Shown: positions 1 through 8,368, numbered from the stretch's first letter. The stretch: DNA of 38,506 nucleotides from Sphingomonas sp. (GCF_025363195.1 NZ_JANYEK010000109.1:1-38506), one strand, 5' to 3'. Made by a program: numbers and translations. Notes: a model not told the origin generated them from the sequence alone.

Positions 1-1
1 G

Positions 2-1366
2 GCGCGCGATTTCGTCGAGAAGGTGACGGAGGCCGCCGTCGGCCAGAACGTGTTGCGCTCGGTGACGCCGGGGCAGCAGGTCGTCAAGATCGTCAATGAT
101 GCCCTGGTCGAGATGTTGGGGTCGGATGCGTCCGAACTCGAACTCGGCGTCACGCCGCCGGCCATCATCATGATGGTCGGCCTGCAGGGCTCGGGCAAGA
201 CGACCACCACCGCGAAGATCGCGCTGCGCCTGTCGAGCGGCAAGGGCGGTCGTGAGCGCAAGAAGGTGTTGATGGCGTCGCTCGACGTCAATCGCCCGAA
301 TGCGCAGGAACAACTGGCTGTGCTCGGCACGCAGGCGGATGTGCAGACGCTGCCGATCGTTGTCGGGCAACAGCCGGATGATATCGCCCGCCGCGCGATG
401 CAGGCGGCGAAGTTGCAGGGCTTCGACGTCCTGATGCTCGACACCGCCGGTCGATTGCATGTCGATCAGGCGCTGATGGACGAGATGCGCGCTGTCGCCG
501 ATGTCGCGCAGCCGACCGAAATCCTACTGGTGGTCGATTCGCTGACCGGTCAGGACGCGGTCAACGTCGCGAAGAATTTCTCTGAACAGGTGCCGCTGAC
601 CGGCGTGGTGCTGACACGCATGGACGGCGATGCGCGCGGTGGGGCGGCGCTGTCGATGCGCGCCGTGACCGGCAAGCCGATCAAGTTCGCCGGCATGGGC
701 GAGAAGCTCGATGCGCTGGAGGCGTTTCATCCGGCGCGGGTCGCGGGTCGCATTCTCGGCATGGGCGACGTGGTCGGTCTGGTCGAGCGCGCGGCGGAAG
801 CCGTCCAGCAGGACGAGGCCGAGGCGATGGCGGCCAAGCTGGCCAAGGGCCAGTTCGACCTCAACGATCTGCGCGCCCAACTGGCACAGATGCGCCGCAT
901 GGGCGGGCTCGGCGCGCTTGCGGGGATGATCCCCGGCATGGCGAAGGCCAAGGCGGCGATGGCGTCCGGCGGGATGGACGAGAAGATTCTGGTGCGGATG
1001 GACGCGGTGATTACCTCGATGACGCACAAGGAGCGGACCAAGCCCGATCTGATCAACGCCAAGCGTAAGATCCGCATCGCCAAGGGGTCCGGGACCACGG
1101 TGCAGGAGGTCAACAAATTGCTGAAGATGCACCTCGAAATGTCCACCGCGATGAAGAAGATCCGCAAGATGGGCGGATTGAAGGGCATGGCGGCGATGTT
1201 CGGTAAGGGCGGCCTCGGCGGCGCGCTTGGTGGTCTGGGTGGCGGTCCCGGAGGTGGGGCCCTGCCCAACCTCGGGGGCGGTGGCGGCACGGGGCTTCCC
1301 GGCCTCGGCGGCGGTCAGGCCAAGTTACCGCCCGGATTTGAAAATTTACTCAACAAAAAGAAATAA
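2..1366 (+). CDS. ffh: Signal recognition particle GTPase Ffh (5' end missing)
   Basis: Protein part of the signal recognition particle, which binds 4.5S RNA and hydrophobic signal sequences on ribosomes and delivers them to FtsY at the membrane. The window opens inside the gene: the frame is open from base 2 and the first residues match the end of the N domain, so the GTG at 23 is not taken as the start. The G domain shows the P-loop GLQGSGKTTT, the DTAGRLHVD switch and TRMDGDARGG. The methionine-rich M domain follows, with RMGGLGALAGMIPG, MDEKILVRMDAVITSMT and KMGGLKGMAAMF. The C-terminus is an unusually glycine-rich tail of about 50 residues, common in alphaproteobacterial Ffh. It is followed after 37 bases by rpsP, the usual ffh-rpsP-rimM-trmD-rplS order. 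Confidence 0.97.
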   Translation, partial: ARDFVEKVTEAAVGQNVLRSVTPGQQVVKIVNDALVEMLGSDASELELGVTPPAIIMMVGLQGSGKTTTTAKIALRLSSGKGGRERKKVLMASLDVNRPNAQEQLAVLGTQADVQTLPIVVGQQPDDIARRAMQAAKLQGFDVLMLDTAGRLHVDQALMDEMRAVADVAQPTEILLVVDSLTGQDAVNVAKNFSEQVPLTGVVLTRMDGDARGGAALSMRAVTGKPIKFAGMGEKLDALEAFHPARVAGRILGMGDVVGLVERAAEAVQQDEAEAMAAKLAKGQFDLNDLRAQLAQMRRMGGLGALAGMIPGMAKAKAAMASGGMDEKILVRMDAVITSMTHKERTKPDLINAKRKIRIAKGSGTTVQEVNKLLKMHLEMSTAMKKIRKMGGLKGMAAMFGKGGLGGALGGLGGGPGGGALPNLGGGGGTGLPGLGGGQAKLPPGFENLLNKKK

Positions 1367-1403
1367 CCCAATCTAACTTCAAGATAAACCAAGGAATAAT
1401 ATA

Positions 1404-2006
1404 ATGGCAGTCAGCATTCGCCTTACCCGTGGCGGTTCCAAGAAGCGCCCATATTACAAGATCGTCGTGGCCGATGCGCGTGCGCCGCGTGACGGCAAGT
1501 TCATCGAAAAGATCGGCACCTATAACCCGCTGCTCGCCAAGGATGACGAGAAGCGCATCGTGCTCGACGCCGATCGCGCCAAGCATTGGCTGAGCGTCGG
1601 CGCGCAGCCAACCGATCGTGTCGCCCGCTTCCTCGACGTCGCTGGTGTGCGTGAGCGCCCGGCGCGGCTAAACCCGAACAAGGGCAAGCCGGGCGAGAAG
1701 GCCACCGAGCGCGCCGAAGAGCGTGCGACCAAGGCGGCAGAGGCCGAGGAAGCCGCAAAGGTCGCCGCAGCAGCACCGGCTCCTGAGCCTGCTCCCGAGC
1801 CGGAAGTCGAGCCGGAAGTCGAGGCAGAAGCGGTCGTCGCTGCGGAAGTCGAAGCCGCGACCGAAACTCCGACCCCTGAGGCCGAAGCCGTTGCCGAGGC
1901 TGCTGCGGCAGAGCCGGTTGCCAGCGAATCGACCCCGGATAGCGACTCGGGCGACACGGCCGACGCCGCAGAGGGCAAGTCCGCCACGGCACCGGCCGAG
2001 GGCTGA
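1404..2006 (+). CDS. rpsP: 30S ribosomal protein S16 with long acidic tail
   Basis: Small-subunit ribosomal protein S16. The N-terminal 80 or so residues are the canonical S16 fold ([18 protein letters not shown], then [16 protein letters not shown] and [12 protein letters not shown]). The remaining ~115 residues are low complexity, made almost entirely of Ala, Glu, Pro, Val and Thr, so the protein is more than twice the usual 80-90 residues. AAGGAA lies just before the ATG. The stop codon overlaps the rimM start (TGATG), which implies translational coupling. The tail looks disordered and acidic; its role is unknown. A frame error is unlikely, because the frame stays open to the coupled rimM start. 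Confidence 0.96.
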   Translation: MAVSIRLTRGGSKKRPYYKIVVADARAPRDGKFIEKIGTYNPLLAKDDEKRIVLDADRAKHWLSVGAQPTDRVARFLDVAGVRERPARLNPNKGKPGEKATERAEERATKAAEAEEAAKVAAAAPAPEPAPEPEVEPEVEAEAVVAAEVEAATETPTPEAEAVAEAAAAEPVASESTPDSDSGDTADAAEGKSATAPAEG

Positions 2007-2527
2007 TGGAGCCTAAAATCCCTTCCATAATCGGAAAGGGTGGGGATTCCCCCGTCACGCTCGCTGTCGTCATCGGCGCGCACGGCGTGGCTGGGGAAGT
2101 TCGCCTCAAGCTCTTCACTGACGATCTTGCGGCGTACAAGAGCTTCAACGGCGGTACGCTGTCGCTCAAATCCACGCGCCATGGCAGCAACGGCACCATC
2201 GCGCGTATCGCCGAAGTGACCGATCGCAACGCCGCCGAAGCGATGCGTGGTACGGAACTCACCGTGCTCCGGTCCGAACTGCCCGCGCTGGCGGAGGGTG
2301 AATATTACCACGCGGATTTGCTCGGCCTGCCGGCGGTTTCGACCGGGGGGGAAGCGCTCGGCACCGTCGTCGCGATCGATGATTTCGGCGCAGGCGACGT
2401 GATCGAGGTCGAGCGCCCTGCCGAAGACGGCAAAAGCGGTAAACGCTTCATGGTGCCGATGAACGCCGACGCGGTGCCCGAATGGGACGACGCGCGGGTC
2501 GTGATTGACGCGGCGTTCATCGTTTAG
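2006..2527 (+). CDS. rimM: Ribosome maturation factor RimM
   Basis: RimM helps assemble the 30S head by binding S19 and assists 16S rRNA processing. The N-terminal RimM domain shows LAVVIGAHGVAGEVRLKLF and a following beta-barrel (TDRNAAEAMRGTELTV). The C-terminal PRC-barrel part contains EYYHADLLGLPAVS, GTVVAIDDFGAGDVIEV and FMVPMNADAVPEW. At 173 residues it is of normal length. Its ATG overlaps the rpsP stop. The last 20-odd codons carry a sigma70-like promoter (-35 TTGACG at 2505) for the toxin-antitoxin pair downstream, and the stop codon TAG overlaps the first operator palindrome. Confidence 0.96.
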   Translation: MEPKIPSIIGKGGDSPVTLAVVIGAHGVAGEVRLKLFTDDLAAYKSFNGGTLSLKSTRHGSNGTIARIAEVTDRNAAEAMRGTELTVLRSELPALAEGEYYHADLLGLPAVSTGGEALGTVVAIDDFGAGDVIEVERPAEDGKSGKRFMVPMNADAVPEWDDARVVIDAAFIV

Positions 2528-2533
2528 TATATA
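2505..2533 (+). promoter_or_regulatory. Predicted sigma70-type promoter for vapBC-trmD-rplS
   Basis: TTGACG at 2505-2510 and TATATA at 2528-2533 are separated by exactly 17 bases. The -35 lies inside rimM. The -10 is part of an AT-rich palindrome in otherwise GC-rich DNA. Transcription would start near 2540, leaving a leader of under 20 bases before the antitoxin start. Confidence 0.6.
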
Positions 2534-2547
2534 CCAAATGTATATAC
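2527..2547. promoter_or_regulatory. Twin palindromic operator GTATATAC-N5-GTATATAC
   Basis: Two identical copies of the self-complementary octamer GTATATAC (2527-2534 and 2540-2547) are separated by CAAAT, centres 13 bases apart. The arrangement is both a direct and an inverted repeat, as expected for binding of two antitoxin dimers. It covers the predicted -10 and transcription start, so occupancy would block initiation. Autoregulation by VapB or the VapBC complex is the inferred function. Confidence 0.65.
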
Positions 2548-2557
2548 GGAGGTGATG

Positions 2558-2827
2558 ATGTCGAACCCGATCAAGACCAAAGTTTTCAAATCGGGAAATT
2601 CACTTGCCGTGCGGCTGCCCAAGTCGCTCGGCGCGGTGGAAGGCATGGAGATGGTCGTGCGCGAGGCGCGGGGCACTTTCACGTTCGAACCTGCCGATGC
2701 ACAGCCTAAATTGATTGATCTGACTGGCATTGCGGGTTCGATGCCGTGGCTAAAGCCGCTGCCGCGCGAGGATTTCGACGATGCTCCGCGCGACTGGCAT
2801 TTGCTCGTCACGCCGGATGCCGGATAA
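2558..2827 (+). CDS. vapB: AbrB/VapB-type antitoxin
   Basis: Small DNA-binding antitoxin, predicted to neutralise the PIN-domain toxin encoded next to it and to repress the pair. The N-terminal half has the SpoVT/AbrB swapped-hairpin signature of VapB/MazE antitoxins (KVFKSGNSLAVRLPKSL followed by GMEMVVREA). The C-terminal half (PWLKPLPREDFDDAPRDW) is acidic and aromatic, the part expected to wrap the toxin. Three in-frame starts stand together (GTG 2552, ATG 2555, ATG 2558); a strong GGAGG at 2548-2552 best fits ATG 2558, giving 89 residues. Its TAA directly abuts the GTG of the toxin gene. The placement inside the rimM-trmD interval is unusual. Confidence 0.88.
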   Translation: MSNPIKTKVFKSGNSLAVRLPKSLGAVEGMEMVVREARGTFTFEPADAQPKLIDLTGIAGSMPWLKPLPREDFDDAPRDWHLLVTPDAG

Positions 2828-3202
2828 GTGCGATATCTCATTGATACCAACTGCTGCATCTATCTGTATTCGAATGCCTATCCGTCGCTCACTCGCCGCG
2901 TGTCCGCTACCTCGGCGGGTGAGATCGGGATGTCGACGATCGTGTTTGCGGAGCTGGCGCTCGGCAGCGCCAATGGTCTGGGCCCGTCGCCGGAATCGCT
3001 GGAAATGCTGATTGGGCAAATCCCTGTTGTGTCGTTCGATGAACGCGCGGCGCGCGCTTACGCGACGATGCCGTTTCGGCGCGGTCGCTACGATCGGCTG
3101 CTTGCCGCGCACGCTTTGTCGCTCGATATGATTGTCATTACCAGAAATGTTGCCGATTTCGGCGACTTACCCGGCTTGGCCGTCGAAAACTGGACGCTGT
3201 GA
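2828..3202 (+). CDS. vapC: PIN-domain RNase toxin, VapC family
   Basis: Predicted metal-dependent endoribonuclease that cleaves RNA (in studied VapCs usually initiator tRNA, other tRNAs or 23S rRNA) unless bound by its antitoxin. The 124-residue protein is a complete PIN domain with the acidic residues in place: D6 in LIDTN, E42 in [11 protein letters not shown]89 in [12 protein letters not shown] and N107/D110 in TRNVADF. It starts with GTG immediately after the vapB TAA and has no good ribosome binding site of its own, so it is probably coupled to vapB. Its TGA overlaps the GTG of trmD by four bases, so trmD translation looks coupled to that of the toxin. No sign of decay. Confidence 0.9.
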   Translation: MRYLIDTNCCIYLYSNAYPSLTRRVSATSAGEIGMSTIVFAELALGSANGLGPSPESLEMLIGQIPVVSFDERAARAYATMPFRRGRYDRLLAAHALSLDMIVITRNVADFGDLPGLAVENWTL

Positions 3203-3930
3203 CGTTCGCCGCCACCGTCCTGACACTCTACCCTGAGATGTTTCCCGGTCCGCTGGGCGTGTCGCTCGCGGGACGGGCGCTCAATGATGGGCGGTGGAGC
3301 CTCGATGCGGTCAACATTCGTGATTTTGCGACCGACAAGCATAATACGGTGGATGGTACGCCTGCTGGCGGTGGGGCGGGGATGGTGCTGCGGGCCGATA
3401 TCCTTGCCGCTGCCATCGATAGTGTGCCTGGCGAGGGTCCGATCCTGGCGATGACGCCGCGCGGCACGCCGCTGACGCAGGTGCGGGTGCGTGACATAGC
3501 CGCCGGGCCGGGCGTTACGATCTTGTGCGGGCGGTTCGAGGGATTCGACGAGCGGATATTTGAAGGCCGTGCCGTCGAGCAAGTGTCGATCGGCGACTAT
3601 GTCCTGTCGGGCGGGGAGATCGGCGCGCTGGTGTTGCTCGACGCTTGCATTCGGCTGCTCCCCGGCGTAATGGGCGCGGCTTCAAGCGGCGTAGACGAGA
3701 GCTTCGAAGGAGGCCTGCTCGAATACCCGCAATATACCCGACCATTCGAATGGGAAGGGCGCACGATCCCCGAAGTGTTGCGATCGGGGGATCATGCGAG
3801 GATTTCGGCATGGCGAAAGTCGATGGCCGAAACCGATACACGGCTAAGGCGGCCGGATCTTTGGGAGCGCCATATCGGCGCTCGGGTCCAGTCGCCCTCT
3901 GGTGCGCACGCGAAGACGAAGGACGAATGA
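3199..3930 (+). CDS. trmD: tRNA (guanine37-N1)-methyltransferase TrmD
   Basis: Essential SPOUT methyltransferase that makes m1G37 next to the anticodon, preventing +1 frameshifting, with SAM as methyl donor. The 243-residue length is normal. Recognisable parts are the N-terminal [15 protein letters not shown], the [10 protein letters not shown] loop, [12 protein letters not shown] and the trefoil-knot SAM site [19 protein letters not shown], ending with the C-terminal YTRPFEWEG...PEVLRSGDH segment. The GTG start overlaps the vapC stop (GTGA). Because vapBC is inserted between rimM and trmD, expression of trmD and rplS must pass through the toxin-antitoxin genes or start from their promoter. 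Confidence 0.96.
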   Translation: MTFAATVLTLYPEMFPGPLGVSLAGRALNDGRWSLDAVNIRDFATDKHNTVDGTPAGGGAGMVLRADILAAAIDSVPGEGPILAMTPRGTPLTQVRVRDIAAGPGVTILCGRFEGFDERIFEGRAVEQVSIGDYVLSGGEIGALVLLDACIRLLPGVMGAASSGVDESFEGGLLEYPQYTRPFEWEGRTIPEVLRSGDHARISAWRKSMAETDTRLRRPDLWERHIGARVQSPSGAHAKTKDE

Positions 3931-3931
3931 G

Positions 3932-4324
3932 ATGAATCTCATCCAGACGATCGAAGCCGAGAACATCGCCAAGTTTCTCGAGACGAAGAAGATCCCGGAA
4001 TTCCGCCCCGGCGATACGCTGAAGGTCGGCGTTAAGGTAGTCGAAGGTGAACGCACCCGCGTCCAGAATTACGAAGGCGTGTGCATCGCGCGGTCGAACA
4101 AGGGCATGGGCAGCAACTTCACCGTGCGCAAGATTTCGTTCGGCGAAGGCGTGGAGCGTGTGTTCCCGCTCTACTCGCCGAATATCGACAGCATCGAAGT
4201 CGTCCGCAAGGGCGCCGTGCGTCGCGCCAAGCTGTATTATCTGCGTGGCCGCACCGGCAAGTCGGCACGTATCGCCGAGCGCCGTGACGCGCGTCCGGCC
4301 AAGGGCGCTGCCGCCGCCGAGTAA
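3932..4324 (+). CDS. rplS: 50S ribosomal protein L19
   Basis: Large-subunit protein at the 30S-50S interface. The 130-residue product has the L19 landmarks [33 protein letters not shown] (read with its breaks), the basic [21 protein letters not shown] core, and [18 protein letters not shown], followed by a short Ala-rich end. The ATG at 3932 was chosen over an in-frame upstream GTG because the family starts there and AAGGA lies 8 bases before it. Only one base separates it from the trmD stop. It is the last gene of the operon and is followed by a strong hairpin terminator. Confidence 0.96.
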   Translation: MNLIQTIEAENIAKFLETKKIPEFRPGDTLKVGVKVVEGERTRVQNYEGVCIARSNKGMGSNFTVRKISFGEGVERVFPLYSPNIDSIEVVRKGAVRRAKLYYLRGRTGKSARIAERRDARPAKGAAAAE

Positions 4325-4348
4325 TCGGACGGGTTTCGCGAGAAACAG

Positions 4349-4390
4349 AAAAAGGGTGTCGGAACTGCGGTTCCGGCGCCCTTTTTCTTT
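4349..4390 (+). terminator. Rho-independent terminator of the rplS operon
   Basis: A long stem of about 17 base pairs starts with GAAAAAGGG, has a GGAAC/GTTCC top around a 4-base loop, and ends in CCCTTTTTC. A T-rich run continues after it. It lies 25 bases after the rplS stop. The A-tract and T-tract symmetry would also stop transcription from the opposite side, serving the convergent dehydrogenase gene. Confidence 0.9.
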
Positions 4391-4415
4391 GCCGATGGGA
4401 AGTATCTGGATACCG

Positions 4416-5195
4416 TCAGCCGGGTGAAGCGGCAGAGCCAGCCAGCAGGCCACCGTCGATATTCAATTCCGTCCCTGTAATGTAGCTCGCTTCATCCGAT
4501 GCGAGCATCACCGCGATGGCCGCCACTTCGTCGGGCCGGCCGAATCGCTTCAACGGCGTGTCGGCGACCAAGGCCTGCATCTTCGCGTCCCGATCCGCCC
4601 CGGTGCCCAGCATCGGCTCCCAGATCGGCGTGAGGATAGCAGCGGGGTGGATCGAATTGCAGCGGATCTGCCAGCCTTGCTGCGCGCAATACAGCGCCAC
4701 CGTCTTGGTGTGGTTGCGGATCGCCGCCTTGGACGAGGCATAGGCCGCGGCGAGCGGGATCCCGACCAGCCCCGAGCGCGACGAGATGTTGATGATCGAG
4801 CCGGTGCCCTGCGCCTTCATCGCACCGATCGCGTAGCGGCAGCCAAGGAAGGTGCCGTCGAGGTTGACGCGGTGGACGGCCCGCCAATCCGCGAGGCTCG
4901 CATGTTCGGGGTCGTGGGCCGCCATCCCCTGCTCGAACCCGGTCACGCCGGCATTGTTGACCACCACGTCGGCAATTGGAACGCTGTCGGAGAGGCGCCG
5001 CCAATCAGCTTCCTCGCGCACATCGAGCGGGAGAAAGCGGCAACCGATTTCCGCGGCGGCGGCTGTGCCCGCCGCGTCGTCGATATCGGTGACGATGACG
5101 ATGGCGCCCTCGTCATGGAAGCCGGCGGCGATCGCGCGGCCGATACCGCGTGCCGCGCCGGTGACGACGCAGATCTTTTTGTTCAGTCGTTGCAT
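4416..5195 (-). CDS. Short-chain dehydrogenase/reductase (classical SDR)
   Basis: NAD(P)-dependent oxidoreductase of the classical SDR family; the substrate cannot be told from sequence. Counting from the ATG at 5195 (259 residues), the cofactor motif TGAARGIG is at 12-19, NNAG at 80-83, and the catalytic residues are N111, S139, Y152 and K156 (YASSK). An Asp after the second beta strand (TDID, 37-40) favours NAD over NADP. The C-terminus [12 protein letters not shown] is typical. An in-frame upstream extension to 5243 was rejected because the fold starts at KKICVVTG. It stands alone, convergent with the rplS operon. Confidence 0.9.
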   Translation of the reverse strand: MQRLNKKICVVTGAARGIGRAIAAGFHDEGAIVIVTDIDDAAGTAAAAEIGCRFLPLDVREEADWRRLSDSVPIADVVVNNAGVTGFEQGMAAHDPEHASLADWRAVHRVNLDGTFLGCRYAIGAMKAQGTGSIINISSRSGLVGIPLAAAYASSKAAIRNHTKTVALYCAQQGWQIRCNSIHPAAILTPIWEPMLGTGADRDAKMQALVADTPLKRFGRPDEVAAIAVMLASDEASYITGTELNIDGGLLAGSAASPG

Positions 5196-5402
5196 GATCG
5201 TCTCGAAACAGGAGTCCAGATCGGCGGAGTGTTCCACCGGCAAGGGGCTTGCCGCTTAGCGGTGACGCTGGATCATTTCGAAAACTCCTGTGTCGGGCGA
5301 CGATAGGCTGGTCGTTCGGGCCGGGCAACACCACATCGTCGGTGCAGGGCATTCAACGATTCGCGTCCTGAAGCGTTGGTTGCAGGACCGGGATGGGCCC
5401 GG

Positions 5403-6158
5403 ATGGTGGAATGGTCGATGAGCTTTGCCCAATCCGGGAAGGAAGACCGCGTCAGGGGTGCGATCCTGGCGATCGTCGTGCAGGTGGGGCTCGGCTATGC
5501 CCTGATCGCCGGGCTGGCGGTGCATTTTCCACGCGTTGCGCAGGAGAGTCTGGCCGCGTTCAACCTGCTGCCGCCGCCGCTTCCGCCGCCGCCCGAGAAG
5601 CTCGTGCCGCACCGGGTGGTCAGCCATAAGGCACAAGGGGCGGCCTCTCCACCGAACCTGCGGTCGAAGGCGACGGAGGTGGTTGCGCCTCCGCCGGTCA
5701 TCCCTCCGCCGGTGCCGCCACCGGTCCCGGCAGCGGAGAAGGCGGGCGTCGGCAATCAGGCGACCAGCGGCAATGCGGATATTCCCGGCCCCGGTACGGG
5801 CAGCGGCGGGCAGGGCGATGGAACCGGCAACGGGAGCTTCGGTGATGGCGACGGCGATGGCGGGCGCGAGATTCCACCGCGTCAGACCAAGGGCGAGATC
5901 AGCCGGTCGGACTGGCCGTTCGACATTGCCGAGGCCGGCATCGGCGGGAAAGTGTCGGTGCGCTATGTCGTTACGCTCGACGGGCGTGCCACGAATTGCG
6001 TGGTGACCCAGTCCAGCGGCAACCGCGAACTGGATGGGCTGACCTGCCGACTGATCGAGGAACGCTTTCGGTTCAAACCCTCACGCGACGCCAAGGGACG
6101 CAAGGTCGTATCCGCGATCGAGCAGGACCATTACTGGATCAACACGCGCGGCGACTGA
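5403..6158 (+). CDS. TonB-like energy transducer / periplasmic TonB C-terminal protein
   Basis: Predicted inner-membrane anchored protein with a TonB-type C-terminal domain, which in the family contacts outer-membrane receptors and transmits proton-motive energy. One N-terminal membrane helix (ILAIVVQVGLGYALIAGLAV) is followed by a proline-rich linker (LPPPLPPPPEK, VIPPPVPPPVP), a Gly/Asp-rich spacer and the TonB C-terminal domain (GIGGKVSVRYVVTLDGRATN, LDGLTCRLIEERFRFKPSRD). No exbB or exbD neighbour is present, so a solitary TonB-like role is all that can be claimed. Candidate starts are TTG 5376, ATG 5403 and ATG 5418; 5403 is a compromise. Its stop codon directly abuts that of the convergent membrane gene. 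Confidence 0.8.
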   Translation: MVEWSMSFAQSGKEDRVRGAILAIVVQVGLGYALIAGLAVHFPRVAQESLAAFNLLPPPLPPPPEKLVPHRVVSHKAQGAASPPNLRSKATEVVAPPPVIPPPVPPPVPAAEKAGVGNQATSGNADIPGPGTGSGGQGDGTGNGSFGDGDGDGGREIPPRQTKGEISRSDWPFDIAEAGIGGKVSVRYVVTLDGRATNCVVTQSSGNRELDGLTCRLIEERFRFKPSRDAKGRKVVSAIEQDHYWINTRGD

Positions 6159-7613
6159 TTAGCCCAGTCGCCATACGATGCACAACAGGGTCACGAGGGT
6201 CGCTGGCGCAGCGGCGAGGATCAGGCGGTTGCGGGGGACCGCGGCGCCGCCCAGAATATCGGACCCGGTGATTACCAGCGCGATCGCCGTCGCGAGTAAC
6301 GTCCACAGATGATAGCGCAATTCGGCGGCGACGCTGAACACGCCATAGCCCAGGCCATAGAGCAGCGCCGACAGTGCCACCGGTACGACGATGAAGCGCG
6401 AAGGCAAGCGCCCGGCGATCGTCAATATGCCGAACGCGAGCGCGATCCACACGATCGGCCATCCGAGCGGGGTGTGGGCGCTGGCGCGCGTCGCCGCGTC
6501 GATCGTCGACAGGATCGGGTTGGGCGTGACGCGATAGCCCCAGTCGTTCGGTGGCCCCTCCACCTGCACCGCGCGCTCGATCTCGTCGGACACGAGGAAG
6601 CGGGTGTTGATGTTGAAATGTGCCAGGCGATGTTCGGCATAGGCGATGGGATGGGTGAATATCGCATGGGCGAGGAAGGCGTAGGGGCCGATATGGCGTG
6701 CCTTCAATGCTGCGCCGACATTTGCGAAACCGATCGGGCAGGGCGCATCGACCCACCACGCATAGGGATCCCATTTCACCGGCGAGTAGCATTGGTGGTT
6801 GACCGCGACCGGATCGGCGATGCCGGGAAGCGCGGGGAAGGCGTCCACCCCGCTATGTTCGGTGATGCCGCCCAGATCGAAGATGACGAGCGAGAGTTCG
6901 ACGCCGCTCGGCTGTGCGCCGATCAGCCGGTTGGCGACGGGCAAGGCGAGCAACAGGATGATCGTCGCGAGGAGCGAGGTGCCGGCGAGGCGCGGGCGCG
7001 TACGTCGTGCGGCGGCGGGCATCAGGGCGACGAACAGCGGTACTCCGGCGAGGAAGGCGTTGAAGCGCAAGGTTGCGGCGGCGATCAACAATGATAGGCC
7101 GAGCCCGGCGAGGATCGCGGCGCGCGGTTTGCGGGCATCGATCCGCCAGGCAAGCAACCCGGTGACCGAGAGCAGGGCCCCCGCCATCAGGCAATCCTTC
7201 AGCACCGCGCCCATCAGCGCCATGCTGAGCGGCGCCATGCCGCAAGCGACGAGGGCCATCGCGAGCCCGCGCCGTCGCCGTTTCAGGGCCCATGCGGCGA
7301 GAAAGGCTATGCCGCCCCAGAACAAAGCGAGTTGCAGCGTCAGCATCGGCGCCGGCCCGGCGTGCAACGGTATGAGCTGGCGCCACAGCCATTCCATTGC
7401 CGGTGGGTGCCAGTCATCGAACTCGCCGCTGAGCGCCTGGTCATATTGCCGGATCGCGTCCCAGGTCATGAGGCCGGGGCGATAGGCGAAGGCCGTTGCC
7501 CCGGCGGCAGCGAGCATTAGGCAGGCGAGTAGGATTGCCGGCCATGCCTCGCGACGCAGCCAGCCGGTGGCAGGCGAAGCCAGCGCCGGGATAATTGTTT
7601 TTTCCTGCTCCAT
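6159..7613 (-). CDS. Polytopic membrane protein of unknown function, possibly GT-C glycosyltransferase-like
   Basis: About 484 residues with roughly ten to twelve hydrophobic segments, including LLACLMLAAAGATAFAY, LFWGGIAFLAAWAL, LLATIILLLALPVA and LLATAIALVITGS. After the first helix comes a loop with an acidic pair and a histidine (MTWDAIRQYDQALSGEFDDWHPP), a layout seen in lipid-linked sugar transferases of the GT-C fold; this is a resemblance, not an identification. A large Trp/Tyr/Cys-rich extracytoplasmic loop lies in the middle (CYSPVKWDPYAWWVDAPCP). The start is ATG 7613; the frame stays open further upstream, but that part runs opposite to tag. It is divergent from tag and convergent with the TonB-like gene. 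Confidence 0.72.
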   Translation of the reverse strand: MEQEKTIIPALASPATGWLRREAWPAILLACLMLAAAGATAFAYRPGLMTWDAIRQYDQALSGEFDDWHPPAMEWLWRQLIPLHAGPAPMLTLQLALFWGGIAFLAAWALKRRRRGLAMALVACGMAPLSMALMGAVLKDCLMAGALLSVTGLLAWRIDARKPRAAILAGLGLSLLIAAATLRFNAFLAGVPLFVALMPAAARRTRPRLAGTSLLATIILLLALPVANRLIGAQPSGVELSLVIFDLGGITEHSGVDAFPALPGIADPVAVNHQCYSPVKWDPYAWWVDAPCPIGFANVGAALKARHIGPYAFLAHAIFTHPIAYAEHRLAHFNINTRFLVSDEIERAVQVEGPPNDWGYRVTPNPILSTIDAATRASAHTPLGWPIVWIALAFGILTIAGRLPSRFIVVPVALSALLYGLGYGVFSVAAELRYHLWTLLATAIALVITGSDILGGAAVPRNRLILAAAPATLVTLLCIVWRLG

Positions 7614-7627
7614 CGGGTCGGCCAATG

Positions 7628-7637
7628 CCCTATAGGG
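7628..7637. promoter_or_regulatory. Palindrome CCCTATAGGG between divergent genes
   Basis: A perfect 10-bp palindrome sits near the middle of the 69-base gap between the divergent membrane-protein gene and tag. Its TATA core may be part of a -10 element on either strand. Function is not established. Confidence 0.3.
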
Positions 7638-7682
7638 TCGCGGTTCGCCAGAGCCGCCCTGTGGCGGGAGGAAGGAAAACTG

Positions 7683-8234
7683 ATGAGCCGCACGCGCTGT
7701 CCTTGGGCGGACTCCACGCCGGTGATGCAGGCCTATCATGACGAGGAATGGGGCGTGCCCGAGCGGGACAGCCGCGCGCTGTGGGAAAAGCTGCAACTCG
7801 ACGGATTCCAAGCCGGGCTGTCGTGGAGCATCATCCTCAACAAACGCGACGCGTTTCGTGAGGTTTTCGCCGGGTTCGACCCAGTGAAAGTCGCTGCGTT
7901 CCATGAGGCGGATGTTGCGCGGCTGATGGTCGATGCGCGCATCATCCGGTCGCGCGCGAAGATCGCTGCAGTGATCGGCAATGCGCGCGCCTATTTGGAG
8001 ATGCAGGCGGCAGGGGAGGATTTCTCCACTTTCATCTGGGGCATGGCGGGCGGTGCGCCGATCCGGGGAGATGGCCTGGCCGTACCGACGAAGTCGCCCT
8101 TGTCCGAAGCAATGTCCAAAGCGCTGAAGGCGCGCGCATTCAAGTTCGTCGGGCCGGTAATCGTCTATGCGTGGCTGGAAGCGTGCGGAGTGGTGGACGA
8201 TCACGTCGCGGGGTGTTGGCGACGGAAGAATTGA
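7683..8234 (+). CDS. tag: DNA-3-methyladenine glycosylase I
   Basis: Base-excision repair enzyme that removes 3-methyladenine from alkylated DNA. The 183-residue protein matches Tag throughout: RCPWAD, YHDEEWG, the helix-hairpin-helix region around DGFQAGLSWSIILNKRDAFR, and the C-terminal GPVIVYAWLEACGVVDDHVAGC. The four zinc ligands of the family are in place as C6, H19, H174 and C178. The start ATG follows GGGAGGAAGG. It is transcribed toward the DUF418 gene 134 bases downstream. No Ada-like binding site was noticed. Confidence 0.95.
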   Translation: MSRTRCPWADSTPVMQAYHDEEWGVPERDSRALWEKLQLDGFQAGLSWSIILNKRDAFREVFAGFDPVKVAAFHEADVARLMVDARIIRSRAKIAAVIGNARAYLEMQAAGEDFSTFIWGMAGGAPIRGDGLAVPTKSPLSEAMSKALKARAFKFVGPVIVYAWLEACGVVDDHVAGCWRRKN

Positions 8235-8368
8235 TGCGGCGATTACACCGATTTCTCCGGGCGATATCTCGTGCATATTTTATTTGTCTTGGGCGTTGGT
8301 CGGCACCATTGCGGGACCGTATCGATGGCGATTATTCATCTTGGCAGAGAATTGCGGGGGGACACGCG

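Noticed and set aside
1723..2016. Alternative frame with Arg/Pro-rich protein inside rpsP
   Set aside because: It is a frame shadow of the Ala/Glu-rich S16 tail, with no start signal and low-complexity composition.
7614..8276. Upstream in-frame extension of the membrane-protein gene across tag
   Set aside because: The extension is antisense to tag, which has all its zinc ligands, and the hydrophobic protein starts naturally at ATG 7613.
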